NCBI GenBank assembly: GCA_032358255.1
Contig: JAULBX010009658.1
Location: 45,344 to 109,343 of the forward strand
Length of the DNA stretch: 64,000 bases
Reading direction: 5' to 3'
From: Heterotrichella gracilis
Lineage: Eukaryota; Sar; Xanthophyceae; Tribonematales; Xanthonemataceae
Shown here: one piece after another, positions 13,401 to 24,952 of the stretch
Layout: every line of letters starts with the position of its first letter
How positions within the stretch are numbered: the stretch's first letter is position 1
Translations under genes and position numbers: made by a program
Notes under the pieces: model-generated
What the model saw: only the letters and a program-made list of their open reading frames with translations
Databases searched by the model: none
Told to the model about the DNA's origin: nothing

Positions 13401-13845
13401 TGAGCAGAAGGGTGTTGCCATAGTGCAGTCTGGTGGGCAACCTTGGCACTTGCTGCAGTATCGCCCTGCCTGTGGCAAAAGCCCTTGCCATCAGTTGGTG
13501 TGCTGATATACGGTCTGCAGTATCTTTGTTCACAGGCGCGTGCGCATGCGCGCACCTGGCCCTAAATAGCTCTTCCCCACACACACGCATAGGCCATTCA
13601 CCCTACCCTCCTCCCCTCCCCGCAGGAACTCTGGTCCTGTTGAGTTTGAGCGCGATGCAGTGGAGGCGGACCCCTTTGGCCTGGACCAGTTCCTGACAGA
13701 GGTGGGGGGCAAGGGCAAGAAGAAGGGGGCGCTGGACGGGATTGGCGGCGGGGGCGCAATGCGGGCGGGCGGCGCCGGTGGGGGCGGGGGCAGCTACGAG
13801 GGGGGTGGGGGCAGGTCGAAGGTGGACTTCACATCCGGGCGGTAG
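10455..13845 (+). CDS. SNW1: SNW1/SKIP (Prp45) splicing factor and transcription co-regulator
   Basis: Seven exons: 10455-10853, 10998-11168, 11427-11636, 11943-12288, 12555-12709, 12959-~13278, 13626-13845; about 606 residues. The SNW domain is complete: the SNWKNPK signature ends exon 3 and continues as GYTIPLDKRLAADGRG in exon 4. A basic Glu/Arg-rich helix follows (REERKRREDIREDRRKE), then VMYDQRLFNQ and the conserved C-terminal EADPFGLDQFL motif. Known: SNW proteins enter the spliceosome at the activation/NTC stage and also act as transcription co-regulators; in plants SKIP links splicing to the clock and stress. The exon 6 donor is not ideal: keeping phase requires GTCGGG near 13279 rather than the stronger-looking GTGCAT seven bases on. 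The end is Gly-rich (GGGGG tracts), an alga-specific embellishment. Confidence 0.95.
12735..12815 (+). repeat. Short tandem repeat in SNW1 intron 5
   Basis: Three to four imperfect ~22-bp units built on TTGAAGTGATTGCCATAA, lying between exons 5 and 6 of SNW1. No coding role. Confidence 0.7.
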
Positions 13846-14970
13846 TGGTGGTGGTAGAGTGGGGCAGGGGTGTTGGTGGAGCTGGGCAAGTGGGTGCAGG
13901 CGTGGGGTGCGCAGCAGGAAATTCTGGTTGGTGTGGATTCGGAGGAACGAGCAGCAGGGCTGGGATGCTAACTCTTTGTGTTTGGTTTATCAACTAACCG
14001 AGTCCGGGCTTTGTTGCTATCCTGATGGGCGTATTGTTAACCCAGTGCCTGTAAGACAGGGGCCGTGCGTTCCATAGACATGGTGTTGTCCTGCAGTTGG
14101 GGACTATTTTATCGCCAAATTGTTGCTCTAACTGACCCAGAAACTGAGTTGCCTGAGGGTAGAGTGTGGTGCCTGGGTTGCGTATGGGTACGGTGTGGGT
14201 GTAGTTGAAAGCTGAACTTGGCGTTGAACACAGGTTGCGCCACCAGTGGACCAGTGACCTTGTAAGTGTATAGCAATATCTAGCTGACAGAACTCTTGCT
14301 CGCCCTCAAGACCTTGCTGAATTAACCCATCAGTAACAGACAGCTGACAGCTCTGCATGCCCATGGTGGGCAGTGGAGGGCATGCCGCCAGGAGGGTTGT
14401 TGGCACCCAGTTGACAGGCACGGTACAAAGCAGTCAACAAACGCAAAACTGCTTTTCAACTAGTTCACAAGGTCCAGCACTTCACTTCTATCAACTTGTA
14501 TATCGCGTATTCCTGATAAACGTTTGCTCGCATATGCATGCATGCAACCTGCGGGACGCCACAATACATATGCGCTTCAGGTGACGAGGTGCGAAACGCC
14601 CAGTTGTAGATGTCGTCAAAACTGATAGCTTGCTTCATACTTTAGGGTGACTGGGTCAAATACTGCCCTCCACACTGTCGGCAAGCAAGCCGCAAACCAC
14701 ATTCCTGAAAAGCGTAGTGTCCACATATAGGGAGAAGTGGAGGTGTGTCCGTTGGTTGCTAGACGTGCATATGCACGCCAAAGTCTGTTTTGTGTGCACG
14801 GATGTGTCCTGCCAGCTCTACCTGAGGGCTGCTTTCTATGTGCTGGATGTAGATGTACTAGGAGCTACTTCGCCCACCTGCTGCTTCCAGCCTCGGCATC
14901 GCCCTCCTCACCCACCACCACCAGGCCTTAAATACTCATAGAGCCCTTGAGACCTTCACCACCTCAAGCT
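13846..14970. other. Intergenic DNA, no supported gene
   Basis: Contains the SNW1 3'UTR (a TGTAA motif near 14050) and the promoter of the PPR gene. Nothing else convincing was seen. Confidence 0.45.
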
Positions 14971-16798
14971 ATGGCAGCTCTCCTGAGCAGCGCAGCGCAA
15001 GCACTAGGAGGCCAGCGGGTTGCCAGCCACTCAGCACCCAAAGCACAGCCACAGGCAGTACCCAGAGCAGTGCTCAGCAGAGGTCATGGGGCTAAGAGCA
15101 TGCGTGCGCACCGGTGTTCCACCCGGTGTGCTGCTTCCCAAGAGGTAGGCTTTGCCAATGGGTGTACATGGGGCCACAGGGCGGTAGGCTAGTGCTGTGC
15201 TGCCAAACCCTCGCTAGGTTACAATCGCAATTAGAGGCACCTCTCCCTCACTGAGTTAGTGTGCAAAGGCAGTGCATGCAGCCAGCACTGGCGCCCAAGT
15301 CGCGCTCCTGTCTGGAGAGCCCAGGGTCCTTGCGTGATGATCGCGGCGTGCAGTGGTTGCTACGAGGGGCAGTTCCGGGGGCTGTTCTTCAACATGGACG
15401 CTGCATGCACTGCATATCGACCCCTTGCCTTGACCGCATTGTGTGCCGTGCAGGCGAGTGAGGTGAGCCCAACAGCAGTGCGAATTGATGTCACCCGCAA
15501 AATCAGAGACCTGGGGCGAGCAGGTACGTGCTGCTTGGTTGCGGGGGGGTGCAACCAGCATATGGTCCCATGCAGTGCCATAGGGAAGGGTTAAGGGAAT
15601 GCCAGCAGTGCGCATTCATACATGGTTAAATCTGTTTGTATACCTCGCATCCATGTACAGCTGAGCACTCCTGGGTCATGTAACCATCCGCTATCCATAA
15701 TCATCAGCCGTGGTCCTACTTACATGGGTCACAGCCCAGCATATTACTGCCTGCGCGCCCCTGCCGACCACCACCGCCCTCCTGCCACACCCACGCGCCT
15801 CCGCATGGTGCATGGCAGGCAAGCCCAACCAATCACCCAACCACTCACCACACCCTTGTGTGCCACATGGCAGGCAAGCCCAAGGAGGCGCTTGAGCAGC
15901 TGTCCGCCATGGCTGCGCAGGGTGTGCAGCCAGACACCCTGGCAGTCACCGCGCTGCTGGATGCATGTGCGCGCAATGGGCAGATGGAGATGGCGCAGCA
16001 GGTGTTTGACGACATGTTTGGTGCGTGGTTGGGTGGCTGGGTGGTGTGGCGCATGACTGAAGTGTGAGTGGTGTGGCGGGCACCATGGCTGGCATGCAGG
16101 TTGCGGTGCTGTGATGGCACGGGGGCACCATGCGGTAATCGGGCTGGCCTTGCGCCGCCCTGCCATGTAACATGGCTGGCATGCAGTTTGCTGTGCACTT
16201 ACGGGCCCTGCTGCATGGCTGACATGCTGGCATTGTGCGCCGTAGGTGATGCGTTGCAGCCTGATGACGTGACCCTGGCGGTGATGGTGCGGGGGTACGG
16301 CAAGATGTACCCGCCAAGGTGGAGTGAGATAGCGTCGATCATGGGCAGGGCGACAAACATATTTGGCGTCCGCCCCGGCACAAGTAAGTCGCTCACCACA
16401 CAACCTGGCCCCTGTTGGCCCTTCGTGTTGATGACAAGACTTATTGTTGCTACCACACCCCTGTTGGTCTCTGTGCTGCCAGGCATTATTGTGCAGACAT
16501 GCATATGCGTGCGCGCTTCAAGGGCTGGTCCACAGATTGTTAGGATGGTAGTCATTGGTATTTTCCTGGACCTTGTCCCCTGTGCCATTCTCACTGCATG
16601 CAGCCAACAAGTTCCCTCCCCGTTGCAGTGGTGTATAACGCCGTCCTGGAGGCATGTGCAAAGGCAAACGACGAGGAGCGGGGCTTCGACACAATCGCGC
16701 GTATGGCAGCAGCGGGTGTGCAACCAGACGGCTACACCCTGGATATATTGGCCAAGAAGAAGGCGCTGCGCAGCTGCCTGAGGAAGACCTTTGGGTAG
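14971..16798 (+). CDS. Small pentatricopeptide-repeat (PPR) protein, probably plastid-targeted
   Basis: Five exons in phase: 14971-15144, 15454-15523, 15874-16020, 16246-16383, 16629-16798; 232 residues. Residues 1-58 are rich in Ala, Ser and Arg with almost no acid, fitting a chloroplast transit peptide. PPR helix pairs follow: EALEQLSAMAAQGVQPDTL, VTALLDACARNGQMEMAQQVF, LQPDDVTLAVMVRGYGK, VYNAVLEACAKANDEERGF and ARMAAAGVQPDGYTLDIL. Known: PPR proteins bind organellar RNA with one base per repeat. This one has only about four repeats, few for a free-standing RNA binder, so it may work with partners or be divergent. A copy of the exon 3 acceptor lies just upstream (15808-15829). Confidence 0.8.
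15808..15829 (+). repeat. Shadow copy of PPR exon 3 acceptor
   Basis: CATGGCAGGCAAGCCCAA occurs here and again at the true acceptor (15867-15884), 57 bp downstream. The copy includes the AG and the first ~11 exon bases, then diverges. Confidence 0.65.
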
Positions 16799-18209
16799 GG
16801 AGGGCCTGACCGTGCTGCGTCAATTGAGCGATGAACGGGGACGCAAAGCGCCACGGGGACAGATGGGTGTGGTGGACCTGGGGATGGAGTCTCTCAGAGG
16901 GAGCAGGGAGTCTCTGAACAGCTAGTTGAAGCCGTTCATAAAGGCCATTATGATAGGGATCAATTTGGAAATGGGTGGTGTGGTGAGGGCACCTGGGATC
17001 CCTGTCCACTTGGCAAACCCCGTGCCCTTGGCATGTGACAGGCTAGCCCAATATTGAGCTAAGGCTGCATACTTGTGCTCGTTTGGAACTGATATGGGAT
17101 GGGTATCAATGGGTCCTTAGGGTGTCTGTGCACAGGGGGGCCGGTTATTTCGCAAGCTTGATTGACAACGTGGTGATGTTTCACTTTTAGAAGCGGTTGA
17201 GGACCAAAAAACTTTGGGAAAATGTACTCACATGAGGTCAAGGATTTACAAGTTACTTGGCGTGGGCTATGCAGGTCGGTGTTATTGCACCACCCTTGCT
17301 GTTGGGCCGGGCATTGCAACACCGAGTAGAGGCCATGCCAATCAGTGGCCCCAACCTGGCTGCTGGACGGTGCTTTGAAACCCTAATGTGACCCTAATGT
17401 GAACGCAGGCTGGCGGTCGAGTGCCGTTCAAAGGTGAAATTTCTGAGTCAACAGTGCAAAACGAACATGCAACAAAGGATGCAGCTCGCCAGTAGGGGTT
17501 CTGTGGGCGTTGACGGGCGCACCAAAGGGCTTGCTGTCCTTGGTGCATAGTCAAAAGCGCACGGCATCCCCCTCATGCCGCCTGTCACCGATTGCCGGAC
17601 GGCCGTTCAAGCCGCGTGTCCGCAGCTGCGGCAGCACTCCAGGTGCCCGGAAGCAGCCGAGCAACAACTGGTGCAAAAGACACGCAACACGCATATCACA
17701 GCAGAACGCACATCGGACTTGATCCTCGAGGCTTTGGATTGGCATCTACACCCAGACGGAACCTTGCCATACGTTGTGTTCGGGCACTCTTGCCGAGGAG
17801 GGCAAGTGGCGCTGCGGCTTCGTCACCGACGGCAGGCACACTCTTTGCAGACCAGTTTGCCGCAGGATAGGTAGGTACCCCAGTTGCTTACACCCCGATT
17901 CCTTCGTCCCTTGCCATGGAGGTCACAGCCCACCTGCCTGCTGCTGGGTGTTCAGGTTTTAGCCCAGTTGGACCCCTGCTGCCCTCATGACGTGCCACCC
18001 CTCGTCGTGGCTAACCTAGCACGCCGTGGAGTTGCCCCCAGATGCCCACTGACGCTGTGCGTGTGTTTTGCCCAGAGTACCAGGGATTCCACTCCATTGC
18101 CTAGGGTCCACTGGGCCCAATCGGAAGCGTCTGCACCGAGCTATATAAGCTTCTGTGTGTTGGGTGGTGGCCCAACTGGCCGCCAGCGGCTGAACAGTGG
18201 TGGCCAAGC
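16799..18209. other. Intergenic DNA upstream of the metalloprotease gene
   Basis: Several overlapping short open frames but none with matching splice phases or family features. It contains the promoter of the M11 gene; a TATATAAG box lies at about 18143-18150, some 60 bp before the predicted ATG. Confidence 0.45.
18143..18150 (+). promoter_or_regulatory. TATA-like box of the M11 protease gene
   Basis: A TATATAAG-type sequence about 60 bp upstream of the predicted start at 18210. The position is plausible for a core promoter with a short 5'UTR. Judged by sequence only. Confidence 0.4.
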
Positions 18210-21200
18210 ATGATGGGCGCTAGCTACGCGCATGGTCTCAAACGCTTGCAACTGGCATCAGTTCTGGTGGCTCTGGGGTTTGGCGAAGTCAGCAGGCTTG
18301 CAGGTGAGGTGCTCGTTACCGCGCAGCCTCCTGACACGTTTCACGCGGTTTCACTGGTGCCATAGCGTCATGACTTACCTTCGCCACTTAGTTAGTGGGA
18401 TCGGAGAGCAATGTGACCGTGAGGAGGGGCTTAGTACCACAGACACTCCGGTTTAGCCAGTTGATCACGTGCGAGAAGCGAGGATCGTTGGCCCGAGGTG
18501 GTAAGCTAGCCCGACCGTGTTAGGGTATATACGAGCGGGCGATCAGCTCTGTTTGGTGGGCTGTCAGAGCATGGGTTGCACTCTAACAGTCTTGGACAGT
18601 CCTAGCCGCAGAGGCTCAGCTCGAGAGGTGCAGTCCTACTCACTAGCCTGCCATCATCAACCGGCTACTGACCCTTTTTTGTGTGTGCAGCCGGACAACC
18701 GACGGCCACTCCACCGTCTAGTCAGCTGCCATCGACAGGAGCAGAGGTGCTGCAGACCTTTTCGGGTGGGTCTGCGCATGTGGGCATCTGATGATTCTAG
18801 TGTGAACAACAAAGGCAATGGCTGTGTGCTGTCTACCCTTATCCCCACCCACCTCGCAGCTGACTGGTACTTAACCCTACTGCAGGGTTGCTGATTGCAC
18901 AGACGGTGCACGTCTCTCCAACCACTGGAAGCCTTCAGTACCTGCTGCACCCCATCGGGAACTCATCCTCGTTCCTCCGCCTCAACTTCACCCAAGTCCT
19001 GCCAAGCTGCACAGAAGCCAACCAACTTGTGGTCATCCGGGGTAGAAGGAAGCCTCGAACAAGCACTATCCAAGTGGAAGAGTGCGCACCACTGCTGCAA
19101 GGGGCTGCCTCCCAAAGCCCGACAGAGCCCCCTTCAAGCATCAAGGTTCTGGCTGTGGTGATGTCCAACTGTGGCACAAGCAGATACAGTGTGAAGGTGA
19201 TATTAGCCACCTGTTTTGTGGCACGCGGTGTCTGCTTCCACCACTGTTTCAACGAAGTGTTTTAATGTTGGTGGAATGAAGCGAACCCCAACCCTAAACA
19301 CAAACCCTACACTTATGGCCTAGAAACAATCCCTACACCCTAAACCTTTGCAGTACACAGATTCACTTACCATGACCTCACCTTGCCTTTGCAGGACGTG
19401 GAGGACTTCTTGTGGGATAATTCTCAGCCATATGCCTCGGTAAATGCATTGTGGCAATCTTGCTCCCACGGGAAGCTCCAGGTGGATCCAGGCAGCAAAA
19501 TTGTGGGGCCAATCAACATAGGATGCAGGTGAGAGTCTTGCGATGTACTGTGTAGCTATTGTGTGTGCATTAGCGGTATGGCTATAAGTAACTTTCTTCC
19601 AAAGGCTGCGTATCTGTGCATGCATATGCGGCATAAGCATGCTTGCAAGCAAACCCTCTGAGCTTCCTATTCTGCTGATGGCTACGCCCGGTACAATGAC
19701 AGCCAATGGCAGGCTGCTAACTTCAGTTTTGCTGCCTTGATTACTGATAGGGAGGACATCCAGAGCAGCTGCCTGTTCACCAACCTCCCCTGGCAAAACA
19801 CCTACATCAAAGCAGCCGTGGATGCCGTAGCCAGGCAGGGTATTGATGCTGACTCATTTGACGTAAAACTAATCATCCTCCCAGAGAATGGTTGTCCATG
19901 GGGTGGCATTGGGTACATCAACTGCATTGGTGGTCCTTACTGCTATGCGCTGGTCAAGCCCGGCAGCAAGGCGTTCACCATCAGGTAAACCCTAGAACCT
20001 AGTACTAGGGTCATGTCGCATGACCCTACTGAGATACATGTAAATCCTGATCATCATAGTAATACTACCAATGACCCTGAGGCTTGCCTCCATTTGGTTG
20101 TGGTGACTCCAAGTTGGCAACCTTCTCCTTAGCATCGCATCTGTTGTGTAGAATGTTGACATATACATGTTCATAATTCCTGATGCCTTTGCACATATGT
20201 ATCCATGCATGCTGTTGCCAGCTAGCTGCACTTGGCCAGGCCGAGCCCCAAGCTGACCAAGTTTAAAATTTCGTTTCAGGACAATAGCACACGAGCTTGG
20301 TCACACCATGAACCTGGGTCATGCGTCAACACCCGGTAATGAGTATGGGTATGCAGGGTCCCCACTGGGAGGGGCCTTCAAACCTGTTTGCTACAACACG
20401 CCACAAGCATACCAGCTGGGTAAGCCTTTTGCGTGTCAACCAATTAAAAGACAAAGCTAGCATGTGTCAGCATGCACTTGTCATGCGTCATAAAATCATC
20501 CATTGATATGGCAATCTGCACATGTGCGCATACATGCACAGCGTTTTGACTGCTTGAGCATGGCATGGCGTGGCCCAGGGTTTTGTCCATTAATCCATTG
20601 TGCAGCCCGTCAAGTGCACTACATGTGGCTACTGCGGTGCTCTATACCCTAAACCCTAAAGACCCTAAATCCTTTTCATTGTGTATTTTCAGGTTGGACA
20701 AACCCCTTTGTATACAACGGGGCTAACCTCGGCCCAGGAGAAACCATATCTGCAAAAATCACTCCATTGCACAGCGATCCAAACCATGGGATCATTGTTC
20801 AGCCAGACTGGGTGCCAGATTTGCCAAATGTGCACATTGGCCTCAGGAAAGCAGAAGGCCCCGATGCGCTTCTGGCTGACTTGAACATGGTTGGCCGTGC
20901 CCTGATCTATGAGTGGAAAGGCAGCGGATATGCAGCTTACTACAATACTAAGCTGGTGGCAAAGCTACAGCCAGGCGATGCTTGGGAACAGGTAAAAACA
21001 CAATACCTGCTGTCCATGCTGAGGGATTGTGATACGCTTGGGTCAATGACAGTGTTGTTCAGTGATCACAACACAAGTTTCAAACATCCACGCTTATAGT
21101 TGAAATACCACCTGCATCTGCATTGCCTAGAGGATCCATTTCTCTAATTACATTCATCATTGCATTATGGACTTGGCAAGATTATAGCAGTTGGTCATCA

Positions 21201-23859
21201 ATGTGGTGCTATCTGCTCTCACACTGCATGACAGCACATGAATACCCTGCAGGCTTCCGGCATTGTTGTGAGACAAACCCATGTGGTTACCATTGCATCA
21301 ACCGTCACTGTGAGCATATGCCGCAAGCAAGCAGACGCAGAAAACCCCCAATCATGTCATGATGGTCTGGACAATGACTGTGACGGACTAACAGATGGGG
21401 ATGATCCTGACTGCGCCACAGTTGCAGCCCACTCTATTGTACCATCGCCATCACCATCACCATCACCATCACCATCACCATCACCATCATCCCCCCCACC
21501 ACCATCACCACCACCACCATTGCTATCACCACCGCCATTGCCACTGCCACCCCCATCGCCATTGCCATCACCAATGCAGAATAAAAAGTCCTCGCATTCT
21601 CCAAACACCAAGACCCAACCTCCAAAGCAGCGTGCACATGTGAGCAAACCTCCAAAACCATCACGCATTGTGCCATTCACCATTCTCTCCCCTCCAGATA
21701 CTAGGGGAGTATCACCATCACCTTGCACTGTCAGCGGCATCAAGAGACCGACATTGCTTTCATCTCCACCTCAGCAGCCAGGTAATTATAGGCAAATAAA
21801 ATAAATAAAGTTTCTTTCCGGTTGGTGGGAAAGTTTTATCGATTGTCATGTGTACTGCATGCATTTTTGGTCTTAGTGGTACCAAATGTACCTAATACCA
21901 TTGTAACAAATTTGAAACTTCGGGATCCTTTACTGTACAGTACAGATGGCACGCCAATTGATACGTATAATCTATTTCACCAGAGAAAGCACTCCTGACA
22001 GTTGCATGAGAGGTGTCCCATCTGATGGTATTGCAACCATGATACAGGTGCATGTTCAAGGCAGGACGGAGTTGACTGCTGGGGCAATGACTTGAAGAAC
22101 GTGTCGGCATTGTCATTTGGTGACTGTTGCAAAATGTGTACTGCCATGCAATCCTGCAAGGCGTGGACGTTTCACAGTTTTAGTCGCCAATGCTACCTAA
22201 AGAGCGGCACTGGGACAACCCCTCCTATTTCGGCATCTGATGCTGTCAGTGGAATAATCATCCATCCAACAACAAGTAAGTGCATATGTACTGTGCCTAA
22301 CATTCATGGCATGTGAATACCATGTCATGATTATTTCCACACCTATTACCATGCAGCGCATTGTTGTCTGCAAGGGTAGGGAGCCTGTCATCATGGTGTA
22401 CCTACCATTTATGGTAAACATATGGATAGGACCTGATTACCATTGCTTACTTTTACTCCAAAATGGCATTCAATTTAAATATGAGGCACAGCTCCAATTA
22501 TTTCGAATGCGCCATACTTATGCGCATGGTAATCTAATGACAACCTGATTTCATAGTGGTTGATGTCGGACTCAAGTTCACTCCACACTGTGATGTATGC
22601 GTGCTTCTATGATACAGGTGACAAGCCAGTCAGGCCAGCAGTGGTGACATGCATCACCGCATTCTGGGACAACGCCAGCTTCAGAGGTAGCAGCGTGTCC
22701 ATGTCAGCTACGCACACATTTGACACGCTTTCAGGCGCCGGTGACAGGAATCAGCGCGCCAAGCTCGTCTGCCCATCACGGCTTTCAATGCAGGTGAGTG
22801 ACTGCAGCAGGTTTGCATGCATCCCCGCCCTGCTAAAAGAGTCTGGAGAGGGATGGTAGAGTTTAGGGGTTTCAAGGGAGGGGAGAGTTAGCAAAGATGG
22901 AGAACACTCACAAGCTGCTACCACGGTGCCTAATATGCTCAATATTCATTCATTTTAAGTACTTTTGGGTACCTGCAGAGCTCCTCGTACATTTCACTAG
23001 ATGGATCGGCAAACGCAGTGAGCATCACGTGGTTGAATTGCATCTGTCCCAATTTCTGATAATGCCCTGTGATTGCATGCAGGACATCACACAGGCTTTG
23101 AGGACCCAGCCACAGTCAATGTACATGTTTTGCAAATGCTCTGGAGAATACAGCGCCTGCCGCACAGCCCTGGGCAACGCCACACTTCAGATGTCCTTTG
23201 CTCGAGGTGGCAGCACTGCAGCGCAGAGCAGCAACCCAACGCAAGACGTGGAGCTTAAGCAGTACCAGTCCAAGGACCAGCCACTACCCATCGTGGTCAA
23301 CACTGTGCTGGCAACCAAGTCAGTTCATGATCTTGCTGAGGCTGTTGTTCCATTTGGGGCCCTCAACGCCACATATGCGCACCAGCAACCTGCTGCCACA
23401 GTGACTGTGCAATTGCAGCTCAGCAAGGATCGTTGGGCAAGGATTGGTGGAACAGCTGTTTCTGGATTGCCCGCTCCTACAGTCTCTTGTGCTGGCAAGA
23501 TCTGCAGCCTGTGGCAGCCAGACCTCGCTACCTTTGCATCACAGCTGCTCGATACAGAGGCACCTGAATCAGTGGCAGTGGCTGCCTTGCAAAGTGCTTC
23601 AATCTGTTTTCCAGCCACTGCATCGGCACCAGTGAGAGGTCGCTCACAGGTGGATGTATACACCAACAATGTGACACCCAGCCCCACTTCCCTTGCCAGC
23701 GCATATGTCTACAGCTCCGCAGGCGAGCGCAAGATCACTCCTCCAACCATGGCTACAGCTCAGCAGCCAGCGCCGGGACCACTACCCTACCAGGCCATGC
23801 AGTCATCCCTTGCACCTACAAACGCACCGTCAGCTGAACCAGCACCTGTGGCACACTGA
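18210..23859 (+). CDS. Secreted M11 (gametolysin-type) zinc metalloprotease with MopE-like and PAN/Apple modules
   Basis: Eleven exons in phase: 18210-18303, 18691-18765, 18886-19196, 19395-19528, 19751-19984, 20280-20419, 20693-20991, 21253-21781, 22048-22275, 22618-22793, 23083-23859; 998 residues. Signal peptide: residues 1-31 with core LASVLVALGF. A propeptide-like region is followed by the metzincin site HELGHTMNLGH (287-297). Then come the gametolysin-type CYNTPQAYQLGW, a Cys/Asp motif CHDGLDNDCDG (464-483) like the MopE metal-binding repeat, a Pro/Ser-rich hinge (~490-600), a Cys-rich PAN/Apple module (~606-680) and a long C-terminal domain. Known: gametolysins digest Hyp-rich algal cell walls during mating or hatching. 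Odd points: where M11 enzymes have the Met-turn, this reads SPLGG, with Leu312 in the Met position; the eighth metzincin residue is Asn not Gly, which the clan tolerates. Inferred extracellular; substrate unknown. Confidence 0.88.
20642..20668 (+). repeat. Interstitial telomere-like repeat in M11 intron 6
   Basis: ACCCTAAACCCTAAAGACCC, ending about 25 bp before the exon 7 acceptor of the M11 gene. Confidence 0.85.
21441..21570 (+). repeat. CCATCA-type hexanucleotide repeat coding a Pro-Ser hinge
   Basis: A near-perfect CACCAT hexamer run (about eight units) followed by CCACCA-rich DNA. In the reading frame of the M11 gene it encodes alternating Pro-Ser and then Pro-rich sequence, like the (SP)n modules of volvocine wall proteins, which are O-glycosylated on Hyp. 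The poly-His in another frame is not used. Confidence 0.85.
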
Positions 23860-24952
23860 GCTGAATTTTCAAGTACTGTAGAGACTCATAGGTGGTTTTC
23901 AACTTGTTTGTTCGTATCATTATGTTATTGATTTCTGAAACCAATGGCATGAAGCTTTCATGACACTGGGTGCATTATTTTGTTTTGTTACTAAGATGAT
24001 ATCAGATGAGTTGCATGTTTTTGGTCAGTGACACTGACTGTTTGAAGTGATCCACTTATGGCATAGTATGTCACATAGTATTACAAGGCTATGCCGCATG
24101 GCATGTGGTGTCGTATGGCATACGACTATTTTAATTTTGTTCCTGGACCCGAGCTACTGATTGAATTGTGGCCCACGGTACAATGCCTAGAGCCTAGGTG
24201 GTCTTAGCACTCAGGGCGCCTGCAATTGAGCAGCTGCACTGGTGCTCCTGTGCCGCACAATAAGGCTTAGTATGCGCACTTAGAGACATATTTATGTCCC
24301 CCCATGTAATGCTCCTTTGTAAGCTATGTCAAGGCTGTACGCAAGAGATGCATGCACTTCAAAAAATGACCAATGAGATCAGATTCTGGTGAATATAAAA
24401 TATCCAGCACTAGCTTGAGCATAATATGTTATTATGCCGCACAATTGAATTGTACGTGAGATTATTAAACATCGGATGACAAAAACTACGACCAGTAGCA
24501 AAACACCTAGATCGTGGGGTGACCATGGCGTGACACGTCTGTAGAACAGAGGTATGCTTAGCTGCTGCTGGGCCAGGCATCACATGCACAACCACATGCA
24601 CTTATTGCATTCTTTTTATCATATTATCTGCAGATGGCGATTGCATGTTTACGACGTCATCGCCAGCAATAAAGGCACCAAGTAATGCATTGCCAAACCA
24701 CATGGAACCAATACAGTTTATTGATCAACAATTGTTGCATTTTGCGGTGAACAAAAGTTTACAAGACAATAGTTAATGGCATGGACAATCTAATGGAATT
24801 GCTACTTGCAAACATTGACTGGGAAAACAAATGAAAAATCTACTATCTAGTGTTTGAAACAAGTGTTTTAACAAGGGGACCAGCATGCTTCATGTCAGCC
24901 GCTATTGGCACAAACCAATGCATGGTAATGCAATGGTTGCTGTCAGCATTGG
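23860..24952. other. AT-rich intergenic region between convergent genes
   Basis: Holds the 3'UTRs of the M11 protease (+) and of the PH-PLAT gene (-). No coding potential seen. Confidence 0.5.

Noticed and set aside
13283-13423. SNW1 exon 6 reading through past 13285 into VHVLERMACV
   Set aside because: This would lose the conserved EADPFGLDQFL C-terminus encoded by 13626-13845.
17575-17874. Open frame with a YVVFGHSCRGGQVAL stretch, like the GxSxGG nucleophile elbow of alpha/beta hydrolases
   Set aside because: The rest of the frame has no hydrolase features, two other frames are equally open here, and no splice sites extend it. Probably chance.
21395-21643. Poly-His run (HHHHHH...) in another frame
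   Set aside because: It is the alternate frame of the CACCAT repeat; the M11 frame reads Pro-Ser and joins both neighbouring exons in phase.
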